This document shows, one piece after another, positions 36,493 through 45,270 of a stretch of 64,000 bases of DNA. A program made the translations under genes and the position numbers. Every line of letters starts with the position of its first letter. Positions within the stretch are counted from its first letter, which is position 1. The notes under the pieces are model-generated. The model was not told where the DNA came from. It did not search any database and was given only the letters and a program-made list of their open reading frames with translations. The DNA is from Curtobacterium sp. MCSS17_007 (lineage in GTDB: Bacteria; Actinomycetota; Actinomycetes; Actinomycetales; Microbacteriaceae), in NCBI RefSeq assembly GCF_003234175.2, contig NZ_CP126257.1, positions 1,488,001 to 1,552,000 of the forward strand, written 5' to 3'.

Positions 36493-37308
36493 ATGGACCG
36501 GAACGCACGCAACGCGATGATCGTGGAACACCTGCCGCTCGTCGGCTACATCGTCGCGGACGTCCGTGCCCGTGCCACCCACCTCGACCGCGACGACCTC
36601 GCCGCCGTCGGGTCGCTCGCGCTCGTCGCCGCGGCGGAGGCGTTCGACCCCGACCTCGGCGTGCCGTTCGGCGCGTACGCCCGCACCCGGATCACCGGCG
36701 CGATCGCCGATGACATGCGCTCCTCGGACTGGGCGTCGCGGGGGACCCGGAAGCGGATCCGCGAGATGCTCGCGACGCAGGAGGCGCTGTCCGCCCGACT
36801 CGGCCGCTCGGTGGGCGTGCAGGAGATCGCCGATGCGATGGGCGTCGACCGGCAGACCGCGGCGGACGCCATGGCCGACGCGGCCCGCACCGTTGCCCCG
36901 ATCGACGAGACCGTGCACGACACGGTGGCCGCCGACCAGCCGCTCCCCGGTGAGGACCTGCTCGAGGCCGAGAAGCGCCGGTACCTGCGCGCCGCCGTCG
37001 CCGCGCTGCCCGAGCGGATGCGCTTCGTGGTCGAGAACGTCTACTTCGGCGACCGCTCCGTCACCGAGGTCGCTGCCGAGCTCGGCATCACGCACTCCGC
37101 CGTCTCGCAGCAGCGGTCCGAGGCCATGCGGCTGCTGCGTGACGGCCTCGCCGAGCACTACGGAGACGGCACCGCGGTCGAGCCGGTGTCCCGGACCACG
37201 GCTGCCCGCCGGTCCGCATACCTGGCGCGGGTCGCCGCGAACGCCGCCGCCGGTGTCGCGCGGGCGGTGCAGGACGCGTCCGCGCCGTCTGCCGTCGCTG
37301 CCGGCTAG
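36493..37308 (+). CDS. fliA: FliA/WhiG-type flagellar sigma factor
   Basis: A 271-residue sigma-70 family protein of the FliA/WhiG class. Region 2: HLPLVGYIVADVRARATHLDRDDLAAVGSLALVAAAEAFDPDLGVPFGAYARTRI. Region 3: KRIREMLATQEALSARLGRSVGVQEIADAMGV. Region 4 helix-turn-helix: LPERMRFVVENVYFGDRSVTEVAAELGITHSAVSQQRSEAMRLLRD. It directs RNA polymerase to late flagellar promoters, three of which are seen nearby. AGGGG lies 6 bases before the ATG at 36493; an ATG 6 bases earlier touches the ribosome site. The alanine-rich C-terminus is a lineage extension. Confidence 0.92.
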   Translation: MDRNARNAMIVEHLPLVGYIVADVRARATHLDRDDLAAVGSLALVAAAEAFDPDLGVPFGAYARTRITGAIADDMRSSDWASRGTRKRIREMLATQEALSARLGRSVGVQEIADAMGVDRQTAADAMADAARTVAPIDETVHDTVAADQPLPGEDLLEAEKRRYLRAAVAALPERMRFVVENVYFGDRSVTEVAAELGITHSAVSQQRSEAMRLLRDGLAEHYGDGTAVEPVSRTTAARRSAYLARVAANAAAGVARAVQDASAPSAVAAG

Positions 37309-37312
37309 ATCT

Positions 37313-37338
37313 TCGGCGGGGAGGAAATTCCTCGCCGA
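37313..37338 (+). terminator. short hairpin after the sigma gene
   Basis: TCGGC ... GAGGAA-A-TTCCTC ... GCCGA, with a three-G bulge on the left arm. It lies 5 bases after the stop and 4 bases before the flagellin promoter, so it likely separates the two transcripts. Confidence 0.5.
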
Positions 37339-37342
37339 CACC

Positions 37343-37369
37343 TAACGACCTCGGCGGACCTGCCGAGAG
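37343..37369 (+). promoter_or_regulatory. sigma-28-type promoter of flagellin
   Basis: TAAC (37343-37346), 15-base spacer, GCCGAGAG (37362-37369). It matches the FliA layout (TAAA-15-GCCGATAA) and shares CCTAACG with the flgB promoter. It lies 64 bases before the flagellin ATG. Confidence 0.75.
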
Positions 37370-37432
37370 TCACGGATGTCAGCCCATGGACGGGCAGGCA
37401 CCACCACCCAAGGATTCACGGAGGAAACCACC

Positions 37433-38329
37433 ATGGGTATGTCCATCAACACCAACCTCTCGGCACTCAACACGTACCGGAACCTCAACGCGACGCAGAA
37501 CGACCTGTCGAAGTCCCTCGAGAAGCTCTCGACCGGTCTCCGCATCAACCGCGCCGCCGACGACGCTTCGGGCCTGACGATCTCCGAGGGGCTCAAGTCG
37601 CAGGTCGGTGGCCTCACGGTCGCCGCCCGCAACGCGCAGGACGGCATCTCCGTCGTGCAGACCGCTGAAGGTGGCCTCACCGAGACCCACTCGATCCTCC
37701 AGCGCATGCGCGACCTGGCCGTGCAGGCCGGCAACGACTCGAACAACGAGACGTCGCGTGACGCCATCAAGACCGAGGTCGGGCAGCTCCAGAAGGAGCT
37801 CGGCCGCATCGCCGACTCGACGAACTTCAACGGCATCAAGCTGCTCGACGGCAAGGCCGCGACGTCCGCGGCCGGCGCCGCGACCGCTGACGGCAAGCTG
37901 ACCTTCCAGGTCGGCGCCAACGGTGACGACTCGAGCCAGATCGTCGTCGACCTCTCCGGGGCCGACATCAAGACGATGGCGACGCGCCTCGCGGTCGACG
38001 AGTCGGCCGCCGGTGCGAACGACGCAAAGCTGAAGTTCGGTTCGAACGCCGAGGCGAAGGCATCGATCGACGCCATCGACGCTGAGATCAAGAACGTGTC
38101 CGCCGCTCGTTCGAACATCGGTGCCGTCCAGAACCGCCTCGACCACGCCATCAACGTGACGAACGTGGCCAAGGAGAACCTGACCGCGGCGCAGTCCCGC
38201 ATCACCGACGTCGACATGGCGCAGGAGATGGTCAAGTACACCCGTGACAACATCCTGAGCCAGGCCGGCACCTCGATGCTCGCGCAGGCGAACCAGAGCA
38301 CGCAGGGCGTGCTCTCGCTCCTCCGCTAG
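37433..38329 (+). CDS. hag: flagellin
   Basis: The filament subunit, 298 residues, a short form with conserved D0/D1 helices and only a small variable centre. N-terminus: SINTNLSALNTYRNLNATQNDLSKSLEKLSTGLRINRAADDASGLTISEGLKSQ. C-terminus: ARSNIGAVQNRLDHAINVTNVAKENLTAAQSRITDVDMAQEMV then NILSQAGTSMLAQANQSTQGVLSLLR. GGAGG precedes the ATG. The leader carries two GGA motifs (see findings). It is a single transcription unit with its own promoter and terminator. Confidence 0.97.
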   Translation: MGMSINTNLSALNTYRNLNATQNDLSKSLEKLSTGLRINRAADDASGLTISEGLKSQVGGLTVAARNAQDGISVVQTAEGGLTETHSILQRMRDLAVQAGNDSNNETSRDAIKTEVGQLQKELGRIADSTNFNGIKLLDGKAATSAAGAATADGKLTFQVGANGDDSSQIVVDLSGADIKTMATRLAVDESAAGANDAKLKFGSNAEAKASIDAIDAEIKNVSAARSNIGAVQNRLDHAINVTNVAKENLTAAQSRITDVDMAQEMVKYTRDNILSQAGTSMLAQANQSTQGVLSLLR

Positions 38330-38336
38330 CGCCACC

Positions 38337-38381
38337 GACGCCGTCGTCCGGAGGAGTTCGAGTCCTCCGGACGGCGGCGTC
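38337..38381 (+). terminator. 19-bp hairpin after flagellin
   Basis: GACGCCGTCGTCCGGAGGA, 7-base loop, complement with one G-T pair. It starts 8 bases after the flagellin stop and should end that abundant transcript before fliD. Confidence 0.8.
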
Positions 38382-38421
38382 ACCACACCCACGACCACCC
38401 CCGACGGCAGGGAGCCCCGCG

Positions 38422-39822
38422 ATGTCGACGTCGTCCGTCTCGGGCAACAGTCTCGCGATCGACGGTCTGGTCAGCGGTCTCAAGACCTCGGACCTGATCA
38501 ACTCGCTGATGACCATCGAGCAGGTCCCGCAGACCCTGCTCAAGAACAAGCTCACCGACACCAACTCGTTCGTCTCGTCGCTGCAGACGATCAACTCGCT
38601 GGTGCAGACCCTCGCGACGAAGGCCGGCGACGCTGCTGAGGCCACGTCGCTCGACGTCTACGGCGCCACCAGCTCGTCCACCGGCGTGACCGTGACCACC
38701 GACGCCACGGCCTCCGCCGGCTCGGTCAGCTTCCAGGTCGGCGCCACCGCGGCCGCGCACGTCGGCGTCACCGCGGCGATGCCGACGTGGGCGTCGGCAG
38801 CCGAGCCGCTCACCCTCGTCGGTGCAGACGGCAAGAAGACCACCGTCACGCCCGCCTCCGGCTCGCTCGACGACGCCGTGACCGCGATCAACAAGGCGGG
38901 CGCGGGGGTCACCGCGACGAAGGTCGCCGCCGGTACCGACACCGGCGGCACCAGGCTCTACCGCCTGCAGCTCAGCGCGACGAAGACCGGCGCCGCAGCG
39001 TCGTTCGAGCTCTACCGCGGCACGTCCGACGACGTGACCGCGGGGACCGCGACGAACGCCTTCACCCAGCCGGGCGCCGCGATCGTCACGCAGGGCCGGG
39101 ACGCCAGCGTCACGCTGTGGGCGGGGACCGCCGCCGCGCAGACGGTCACGAGCGCCACGAACACGTTCGACGACCTGCTGCCCGGTCTCGACGTCACGGT
39201 CACGCAGACCACGACCGACCCCGTCACCGTCACGGTCGCCCAGGACACCACGAAGGCACAGGCCGTCGCCTCCGGGCTCGTCGACGCGCTCAACGCGATC
39301 ACCTCGTACTACGCCACCAACACGGCGGTGACGAGCACCACGAGTCCGACCACCGGCACGACGTCGACGAAGGCCGGGGTGCTCACCGGTGACGGAACGA
39401 CCCGCGACGCCGTGCAGCGCCTCACCACGACGATGTCGACGCCGGTGAACGGGAAGTCGCCGTCGTCGATCGGCATCGTCATCCAGAAGGACGGCACCTT
39501 CAGCTTCGACGCCGCGGTGTTCCAGAAGGCCCTGGCGGACGACCCGCAGGGCACGCAGGCGATGCTGTCCGGGGTCGCGACGAACGTCGGCGCCGCGGCG
39601 ACCGCCGCGTCCGACAAGTACACCGGGTCGATCACGACCTCGATCACCGGGCAGCAGTCGGTCGCAAAGGACCTGACGACACAGATCGACAACTGGTCCG
39701 ACCGGCTGACCGCACGGCGGGCGACGCTGCAGGCGCAGTACTCCGCCCTCGAGACCAGCCTCAGCAAGCTCCAGTCCCAGTCGGCATGGCTCTCGAGCCA
39801 GCTGGCATCGACGTCGAAGTGA
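38422..39822 (+). CDS. fliD: flagellar filament cap protein
   Basis: 466 residues. FliD caps the filament tip and folds arriving flagellin. N-terminal family stretch: SGNSLAIDGLVSGLKTSDLINSLMTIEQVPQTLLKNKL; C-terminal: GSITTSITGQQSVAKDLTTQIDNWSDRLTARRATLQAQYSALETSLSKLQSQSAWLSSQL, the helical D0/D1 part. The centre is threonine/alanine-rich, typical of exported actinobacterial proteins. It is followed by fliS 11 bases later. Confidence 0.93.
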   Translation: MSTSSVSGNSLAIDGLVSGLKTSDLINSLMTIEQVPQTLLKNKLTDTNSFVSSLQTINSLVQTLATKAGDAAEATSLDVYGATSSSTGVTVTTDATASAGSVSFQVGATAAAHVGVTAAMPTWASAAEPLTLVGADGKKTTVTPASGSLDDAVTAINKAGAGVTATKVAAGTDTGGTRLYRLQLSATKTGAAASFELYRGTSDDVTAGTATNAFTQPGAAIVTQGRDASVTLWAGTAAAQTVTSATNTFDDLLPGLDVTVTQTTTDPVTVTVAQDTTKAQAVASGLVDALNAITSYYATNTAVTSTTSPTTGTTSTKAGVLTGDGTTRDAVQRLTTTMSTPVNGKSPSSIGIVIQKDGTFSFDAAVFQKALADDPQGTQAMLSGVATNVGAAATAASDKYTGSITTSITGQQSVAKDLTTQIDNWSDRLTARRATLQAQYSALETSLSKLQSQSAWLSSQLASTSK

Positions 39823-39833
39823 CGGGAACGACC

Positions 39834-40310
39834 ATGAACGCCTTCGACCTGCAGTCCGCCGCCTTCCGCCAGGCAGCGCAGCCCCGCACGGTGACCGACC
39901 AGCGGCGCGCGCAGTACACGAACGAGGCCGTGCTGTCGGCGACACCCGCGCAGCTCGTCACGATGCTCTACGACCGGCTGCTCCTCGACCTGCACCGGGC
40001 CGAGGCCGCGCAGACGACGTCCGACTGGGAGGCTGCGCGCGAGCAGCTGCTGCACGCGCAGGCGATCGTCGGCGAGCTCTCGTCGACGCTCCGGATCGAC
40101 GTGTGGGACGGCGGTGAGGGACTCCTCGCGATCTACAACTACGCGTCGACCTCCCTCATCACCGCGAACGTGCACCGCGACGTGCAGGCCACCCGCGACT
40201 GCATCCGGATCCTCGAGCCGCTGCGGCAGTCGTGGCACGAGGCCGCCGCGGCGCTGCCCGCGACCCGGGCCCCGGAGTCCGGGACCGGGGGAGCGCTCGG
40301 TGTCGCCTGA
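39834..40310 (+). CDS. fliS: flagellin export chaperone FliS
   Basis: 158 residues with the FliS helical bundle: YTNEAVLSATPAQLVTMLYDRLLLDLHRAEAA; AIVGELSSTLRIDVWDGGEGLLAIYNYASTSLITANVHRD; CIRILEPLRQSWHEAA. It binds the C-terminus of flagellin in the cytoplasm. The start ATG 39834 follows GACGGGAACG; a longer upstream frame overlaps fliD and is not needed. Confidence 0.94.
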   Translation: MNAFDLQSAAFRQAAQPRTVTDQRRAQYTNEAVLSATPAQLVTMLYDRLLLDLHRAEAAQTTSDWEAAREQLLHAQAIVGELSSTLRIDVWDGGEGLLAIYNYASTSLITANVHRDVQATRDCIRILEPLRQSWHEAAAALPATRAPESGTGGALGVA

Positions 40311-40572
40311 CGAGGCCTGGGCAGCGACGCTCGATGCGCTCGAGCGCGACCTGACCGCGGACGCGCCCACCGCCTGGGCCCAGCCGAGCGGGCTGGGACC
40401 GGTGCCGCGCGCGCTGGTGGGTCGCGCCTCCCGACTGCTGGTCGCGCAGCGCGACCGGATGTCGACGCTCGAAACCGAGCGGCGGCAGACCCTGGAGCAC
40501 CTCGCGGCGCTGCGGCAGGTCGCGGCGACGGACGAGCCGCGCGGCTCGGTCTACCTCGACGCCTCCGCCTGA
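40300..40572 (+). CDS. small protein at the fliT position
   Basis: 90 residues, helical, starting VSPDEAWAATLDALERDL with a GTG that overlaps the fliS stop by 11 bases and a GGGGGAG ribosome site 6 bases upstream. Later RASRLLVAQRDRMSTLETERRQTLEHLAALRQV is coiled-coil-like. Position after fliS is where FliT-type chaperones lie, but sequence alone does not prove it. Confidence 0.72.
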   Translation: MSPDEAWAATLDALERDLTADAPTAWAQPSGLGPVPRALVGRASRLLVAQRDRMSTLETERRQTLEHLAALRQVAATDEPRGSVYLDASA

Positions 40573-40704
40573 GGCGCGACTGCTCGAGCGAGTACGGCGA
40601 CAGATGCGTCGTCGCACGACAGCGACTTCGTCGCACCACAGCGGACCCCTGGACGAGCGACCCCCGCTCGCGGCCTGGCCCCGCCCCCCGTTCGGGGCGG
40701 GCCC

Positions 40705-40731
40705 TAACGTCCTCAGCGCCGCCGCCGACAG
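40705..40731 (+). promoter_or_regulatory. sigma-28-type promoter of the flgB operon
   Basis: TAAC (40705-40708), 15-base spacer, GCCGACAG (40724-40731), 99 bases before flgB. It shares CCTAACGNCCTC with the flagellin promoter. Basal-body genes under the late sigma factor would differ from enteric flagellar hierarchy. Confidence 0.72.
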
Positions 40732-40830
40732 CGCCCCACGAGCACGGATCGCTCACCTGTTCGGCCATGGATCGGCCACCGCCAATCGGCGACGTCCGAC
40801 GACGTCGCACACCGAGGGGACGGGCCACCC

Positions 40831-41175
40831 GTGTTCGATTCCGTGACGAGCGTCGCGCTGCAGAGCGCGCTCGACGGGCTGTCGCTGCGACAGCGCACCA
40901 TCGCGAACAACATCGCGAACATCAACACGCCGAACTACCACGCCGAGAAGGTCCGCTTCGAGGACGCCCTCGCGGACTCGATCGTCCACGGCGACGGGCA
41001 CGCGACGGCGACCACTGCTCGCAGCCTCGAGCCGACCAACACGATCGGCAACAACGTGAACCTCGACCAGGAGACCCTGTCGAACATCGACACGGTCCTG
41101 CGCTACCAGTTCGCTACCCAGGCGGTCGGCGGCGAGGCCACCAGCCTGCGCACGGCGATGCGGAGCTCCTCGTGA
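40831..41175 (+). CDS. flgB: flagellar basal-body rod protein FlgB
   Basis: 114 residues, proximal rod subunit. Family marks are SALDGLSLRQRTIANNIANINTPNYHAEKVRFEDAL and C-terminal VLRYQFATQAVGGEATSLRTAM. GTG start. Its stop overlaps the flgC start (GTGA). First gene of a long basal-body operon. Confidence 0.93.
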   Translation: MFDSVTSVALQSALDGLSLRQRTIANNIANINTPNYHAEKVRFEDALADSIVHGDGHATATTARSLEPTNTIGNNVNLDQETLSNIDTVLRYQFATQAVGGEATSLRTAMRSSS

Positions 41176-41567
41176 CCACCTTCGACGCGATCGGGATCGC
41201 GAGCACCGGACTCACGGTGCACCGCAAGTGGCTCGACGCGATCTCGGACAACATCGCGAACGTCAACACCGTGAAGTCGATGGACGACACCGCGTTCCAG
41301 GCCCGCTACGTCGAGGTCCAGGAGGGTGCGGGCACGTCCGGCGCCTACGTCAAGGGCGCCGCGTTCGGCAGCGCCGCAGGCCGCGTGACCTACGACCCCG
41401 ACAACCCGCTCGCGAACGCCGAGGGGTACGTCCGCATGCCGGACATCGACCTCGGCACGCAGATGGCGGACCTCATCATGGCCCAGCGCGGCTACCAGGC
41501 GAACGCCGCCGTGGTGGACCGCGCCAAGACCGCCTACGAGGCGGCACTGCAGATCGGGAAGAACTGA
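41172..41567 (+). CDS. flgC: flagellar basal-body rod protein FlgC
   Basis: 131 residues, rod subunit. N-terminal FDAIGIASTGLTVHRKWLDAISDNIANVNTVKSMDDTAFQARYVEVQE and C-terminal VRMPDIDLGTQMADLIMAQRGYQANAAVVDRAKTAYEAALQIGKN are diagnostic. Overlaps flgB upstream and fliE downstream by stop/start fusion. Confidence 0.95.
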   Translation: MTTFDAIGIASTGLTVHRKWLDAISDNIANVNTVKSMDDTAFQARYVEVQEGAGTSGAYVKGAAFGSAAGRVTYDPDNPLANAEGYVRMPDIDLGTQMADLIMAQRGYQANAAVVDRAKTAYEAALQIGKN

Positions 41568-41914
41568 TGCCCATCGACGCCCTGAACGGTGTGACCACCA
41601 ACGCGATGACCCGCGCCTTCGGCGGGACGACCGACGTCACGCCCACCGCCGCCACCACCGGTGTGACCGGGACCGGCGCCACGGGTGCCACCGGCGACGG
41701 TTTCGCGAGCAGCCTGACGAACGCGGTCGACGGGCTCCAGCAGCTGCAGAGCACCTCGAAGACGCTCGCGCTCAAGGCCGTCACGGGCAACCTCGACGAC
41801 ATCCACGACGCCACCATCGCGTCCACCCGCGCTCAGGTCACCCTCGAGCTCGTCGCCGCCGTCCGCAACAAGGGCGTCGACGCGTTCAACGAGATCATGC
41901 GGATGCAGGCCTGA
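41567..41914 (+). CDS. fliE: flagellar hook-basal body protein FliE
   Basis: 115 residues. FliE anchors the rod to the MS ring. Characteristic tail DDIHDATIASTRAQVTLELVAAVRNKGVDAFNEIMRMQA; the N-terminal part is a threonine/alanine/glycine linker. Its start shares one base with the flgC stop and its stop with the fliF start. Confidence 0.92.
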   Translation: MPIDALNGVTTNAMTRAFGGTTDVTPTAATTGVTGTGATGATGDGFASSLTNAVDGLQQLQSTSKTLALKAVTGNLDDIHDATIASTRAQVTLELVAAVRNKGVDAFNEIMRMQA

Positions 41915-43584
41915 TGCCCGCCGCGATGCAGGACACGTGGGCGCGGCTCGTTGCCTACGTGAAGGGGTTCTCCGCCGCACAGCGCACCATCGCGCTGATC
42001 GGTGTCGCCGCGCTCGTGCTCGGCGGGATCGCGCTCGCCAGCTGGCTCGGCAAGGCGACCTACGCGCCGCTCTTCACCGGACTGGCGGCCGCCGACGCGA
42101 GCTCGATCACCGACCAGCTGACGACCGACGGTGTGCCGTACCAGCTGACGGACGGCGGTGCGACGATCCTCGTGCCGCAGGACAAGGTGTACTCGGAGCG
42201 GCTCAAGGCGGCGTCGAACAACCTGCCGTCGTCGAACGAGGGCGGCTACTCGCTGCTCGACAAGATGGGTGTGACCAGCTCCGAGTTCCAGCAGGACGTC
42301 ACCTACAAGCGTGCGATCGAGGGGGAACTCGCGAAGACCATCTCGTCGATGGACGGGGTGAAGGCCGCCACGGTGCAGCTCGCGATCCCGGAGAAGACCG
42401 TCTTCGTGTCCGAGGAGAAGGACCCGACCGCGTCGGTGTTCGTCGCGACCGAGAACGGCGCCCAGCTCACCACCGACCAGGTGCAGTCGATCGTGCACCT
42501 CACGAGCGCGGCGGTCGAGGGCATGCAGCCCACGGACGTCTCCGTCGTCGACCAGAAGGGCCAGACGCTCTCGACCGTCGGCACCGGCGCCACCGGCAGC
42601 GGCTCGGACCAGGCGGCCGACTACGACGCGACGACGCGCAAGAAGATCCAGGACCTGCTCGACACGACGCTCGGCCCGGGCAACGCCAGCGTGGTCGTCT
42701 CCGCGACGATGAACCAGCAGTCCGGCACCCGGACCTCCGAGAGCTTCGCGCAGCCCACGAGCGGCCCGGTGGCGCTCAACGAGTCCAGCTCGACCGAGGA
42801 GTACGGGTCCGGTTCCGGCGCGGGCACCGGCGCGACCGGCGTGCTCGGTCCGGACAACATCGCGGTGCCGAACGGCACGGCGAACGGCACCGCGGCGAAC
42901 GGCGACGACGGGTACAAGAACGAGTCGGCGACGAAGAACAACGCCGTCGACAAGACCACCGAGACGACGCAGATCCCTGCGGGTGGAGTCGAGCGACAGA
43001 CCATCTCGGTCGCCCTGAACTCGCGCGCGGAATCGGTGCAGAACGCGAACCTGCAGAGCATCAACGACCTGGTGTCCGCCGCCGCCGGCGCCGACAACAC
43101 CCGCGGCGACCAGGTCCGCGTGGCGATGATGGACTTCGACGACTCCGCCGCGAAGGACGCCGCGAAGGCGCTCGAGGAGCAGCAGCAGGCCGACCAGCAG
43201 CAGGCCATGTGGTCCGCGATCCGCACGGCGGGCATCGTCGTCGCGGTCCTCGCCGCCGCGATCGTGCTCGCGATCGTCCTGGCCCGTCGTGCCCGCCGCC
43301 AGTCGCGCGAGGCGGTCGACGTCGGCGAGCTCGACGCCTTCGCCGGTGAGACCTTCGAACTGCCGCTCGGCGTGGACGACGACCTCGCAGGACTGCCGTC
43401 CGTCGACCCGCAGACGGTCGCGCTGCCGACCCTGCCGCACGACGACGCCCCGACCGAGGTGCTCACCACCGACGAGATCAGCGCCGAGCGTCGTCGTCAG
43501 GAGATCTCCGCGCTGGCGGAACGTGACCCGAAGCGCACGGCCGATCTCCTCCGCGGGCTCCTCGACGACCGGGCACCGGTGTGA
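41914..43584 (+). CDS. fliF: flagellar MS-ring protein FliF
   Basis: 556 residues, forms the membrane ring that houses the export gate. Membrane helices near residues 24-46 (RTIALIGVAALVLGGIALASWL) and 430-455 (AIRTAGIVVAVLAAAIVLAIVLARR). Periplasmic ring-building motifs: YAPLFTGLAAADASSI, VYSERLKAASNNLPSSNEGGYSLLDKMGVTSSEFQQDVTYKRAIEGELAKTISSMDGV, and NASVVVSATMNQQSGTRTSESF. The cytoplasmic tail ends in a FliG-binding region and overlaps fliG by 4 bases. Confidence 0.96.
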   Translation: MPAAMQDTWARLVAYVKGFSAAQRTIALIGVAALVLGGIALASWLGKATYAPLFTGLAAADASSITDQLTTDGVPYQLTDGGATILVPQDKVYSERLKAASNNLPSSNEGGYSLLDKMGVTSSEFQQDVTYKRAIEGELAKTISSMDGVKAATVQLAIPEKTVFVSEEKDPTASVFVATENGAQLTTDQVQSIVHLTSAAVEGMQPTDVSVVDQKGQTLSTVGTGATGSGSDQAADYDATTRKKIQDLLDTTLGPGNASVVVSATMNQQSGTRTSESFAQPTSGPVALNESSSTEEYGSGSGAGTGATGVLGPDNIAVPNGTANGTAANGDDGYKNESATKNNAVDKTTETTQIPAGGVERQTISVALNSRAESVQNANLQSINDLVSAAAGADNTRGDQVRVAMMDFDDSAAKDAAKALEEQQQADQQQAMWSAIRTAGIVVAVLAAAIVLAIVLARRARRQSREAVDVGELDAFAGETFELPLGVDDDLAGLPSVDPQTVALPTLPHDDAPTEVLTTDEISAERRRQEISALAERDPKRTADLLRGLLDDRAPV

Positions 43585-44630
43585 GCGCGCTCGTCCCGGT
43601 CCCCGCGGGCGGCGGAGCGACCGAACGCGCCCTGACCGGTGCGCAGAAGGTCGCACTCATCCTCATGCAGATGGAGACCGAGCGCGCCGCCGAGGTGATG
43701 AAGCAGTTCACCGAGCTGGAGGCCGAGGAGATCTCCGCCGAGATCGTGCGGATGCGCCGGGTCGACGACAGCGTCGTGGACCGTACGATGAGCGAGTTCC
43801 ACCGCATCACGCAGCGCGGTCGCGTGCAGAAGCGCGGCGGCAAGGACGCCGCGCTGGGCCTGCTCGAGGCGTCGTTCGGCTCGGAGCGGGCGGCCGGCGT
43901 GATGGACCGGCTCGCCTCGAACCTGGCCGGTCAGTCGTTCGACTTCCTCGACGACGCCGAGCCCGGCCAGGTCGTCAGCCTGCTCGAGGGGGAGCTGCCG
44001 CAGACGATCGCGCTCGTGCTCGCGCACCTCGGGCCCGGCCAGGCGAGTGCCGTGCTCGCCGGGGTCGACGAGCGCGTGCGCACCGACGTGGCGCAGGCGT
44101 TCGCCACGATGGGCACCGCCACCCCGGAGGCCGTGGGCATCGTCGCCGCCGTGCTCCGCCAGCGCGCCGGCGCCGTGGTGTCCCCGCGCGAGAGCGTCGA
44201 GGTCGTCGGTGGCATCGCACCCCTGGTCGAGATCATCAACCGCTCCGACGTGGCCACCGAGAAGGCCGTGCTCGACGGACTCGAGGCGCGCGACCCGGAG
44301 CTCGCCGAGGACATCCGATCGCGCATGCTCACCTTCGAGGACATCGTCAAGCTCGAGGCACGGGACATCCAGCAGGTGCTCCGGGGCATCGACTCGAAGC
44401 TCCTCGCGACCGCCATGAAGGGTGCCCCGGGAGCCGTCGTCGAGACCATCCGCGCGAACGTCTCGGAACGCAACCGCGAGGTCCTCGACGACGAGCTGCA
44501 GGCCATGGGGCCGGTGCGCGTCTCGCAGGTCGAGGAAGCACGCGCCGAGGTCGTCCGGTCCGTCCGTGAGCTCGAGGCCCAGGGCACGATCACCGTCCAC
44601 CGGACCGAGGAGGACGAGCTCGTTGACTGA
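43581..44630 (+). CDS. fliG: flagellar motor switch protein FliG
   Basis: 349 residues, rotor protein converting ion flow into torque. N-domain: LTGAQKVALILMQMETERAAEVMKQFTELEAEEISAEIVRM. Middle: HLGPGQASAVLAGVDERVRTDVAQAFATMG. C-domain: IRSRMLTFEDIVKLEARDIQQVLRGIDSKLLATAMKGAPGAVVETIRANVSERNREVLDDELQAMGPVRVSQVEEARAEVVRSVRELEAQGTI, with the charged torque residues. The stator genes motAB are not in the window. Confidence 0.96.
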   Translation: MSALVPVPAGGGATERALTGAQKVALILMQMETERAAEVMKQFTELEAEEISAEIVRMRRVDDSVVDRTMSEFHRITQRGRVQKRGGKDAALGLLEASFGSERAAGVMDRLASNLAGQSFDFLDDAEPGQVVSLLEGELPQTIALVLAHLGPGQASAVLAGVDERVRTDVAQAFATMGTATPEAVGIVAAVLRQRAGAVVSPRESVEVVGGIAPLVEIINRSDVATEKAVLDGLEARDPELAEDIRSRMLTFEDIVKLEARDIQQVLRGIDSKLLATAMKGAPGAVVETIRANVSERNREVLDDELQAMGPVRVSQVEEARAEVVRSVRELEAQGTITVHRTEEDELVD

Positions 44631-45270
44631 CCCCGTCGTCCAGCGCGTCGCGTTCCCGGTGCTCGGCAGCGCGACCACGCGCGACCGCGCGGCCGCCGCC
44701 GACGTCCGCGGGCACGCCGCCGGGTACGCGGCAGGGCTGCGCGCGGCACAGGTCGACACGGACGCGCTCCGTGCCCGGCTCGACGCCGAGCACGCCGCCC
44801 GGCTCGCGTCCCTGCAGGCGGACACGGCGCGTCGGGTGCAGGTGCTCGACGCCGCCACCAACGCACTGCTGTCGCAACTCGTCCCGGTCCTGCGCGACGC
44901 CGAGGAGTCGCTGGTCGCTGCGGCCCTCGAACTCGCGGAAGCGGTCGTCCGCCACACGGTCCGGACGGCCAGGGTGGACGAGACCGCAGCGGCCACCGGC
45001 GCCGACGGCCGGGAGGCGCGACCCGCCTCCGGCGCCGAGGCCACCGTCCGACGCGCACTCGCCTCGCTCGACCCGACCGTCGCGTTGGCGGTCCGGGTCA
45101 GCCCCGCGGACGCCGCACGCGTCGCGGACCTCGACCTCGCGGTCCCGATCGTCGCCGACCCGTCGCTGCGCGACGGCGACGCGGTGGTCGACCTGCCCGA
45201 CGGACTGCTCGACGCCCGCCTCGACACCGCGCTCGACCGCGCACGCACCGCACTCGGGGTGGTCCGGTGA
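44623..45270 (+). CDS. fliH: flagellar assembly protein FliH
   Basis: 215 residues, regulator of the export ATPase FliI. A helical N-terminal half (DVRGHAAGYAAGLRAAQVDTDALRARLDAEHAARLASLQ) is followed by a compact C-domain (LDPTVALAVRVSPADAARVADLDLAVPIVADPSLRDGDAVVDLPDGLLDARLDTALDRART). TTG start at 44623, preceded by GAGGAGG and overlapping the fliG end by 8 bases. The sequence is divergent, so naming rests partly on position between fliG and fliI. Confidence 0.87.
   Translation: MTDPVVQRVAFPVLGSATTRDRAAAADVRGHAAGYAAGLRAAQVDTDALRARLDAEHAARLASLQADTARRVQVLDAATNALLSQLVPVLRDAEESLVAAALELAEAVVRHTVRTARVDETAAATGADGREARPASGAEATVRRALASLDPTVALAVRVSPADAARVADLDLAVPIVADPSLRDGDAVVDLPDGLLDARLDTALDRARTALGVVR

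Noticed and set aside
38338..38421. Independent sigma-28 promoter for fliD
   Set aside because: The gap after the flagellin terminator contains no GCCGANAN box with a TAAC 15 bases upstream.
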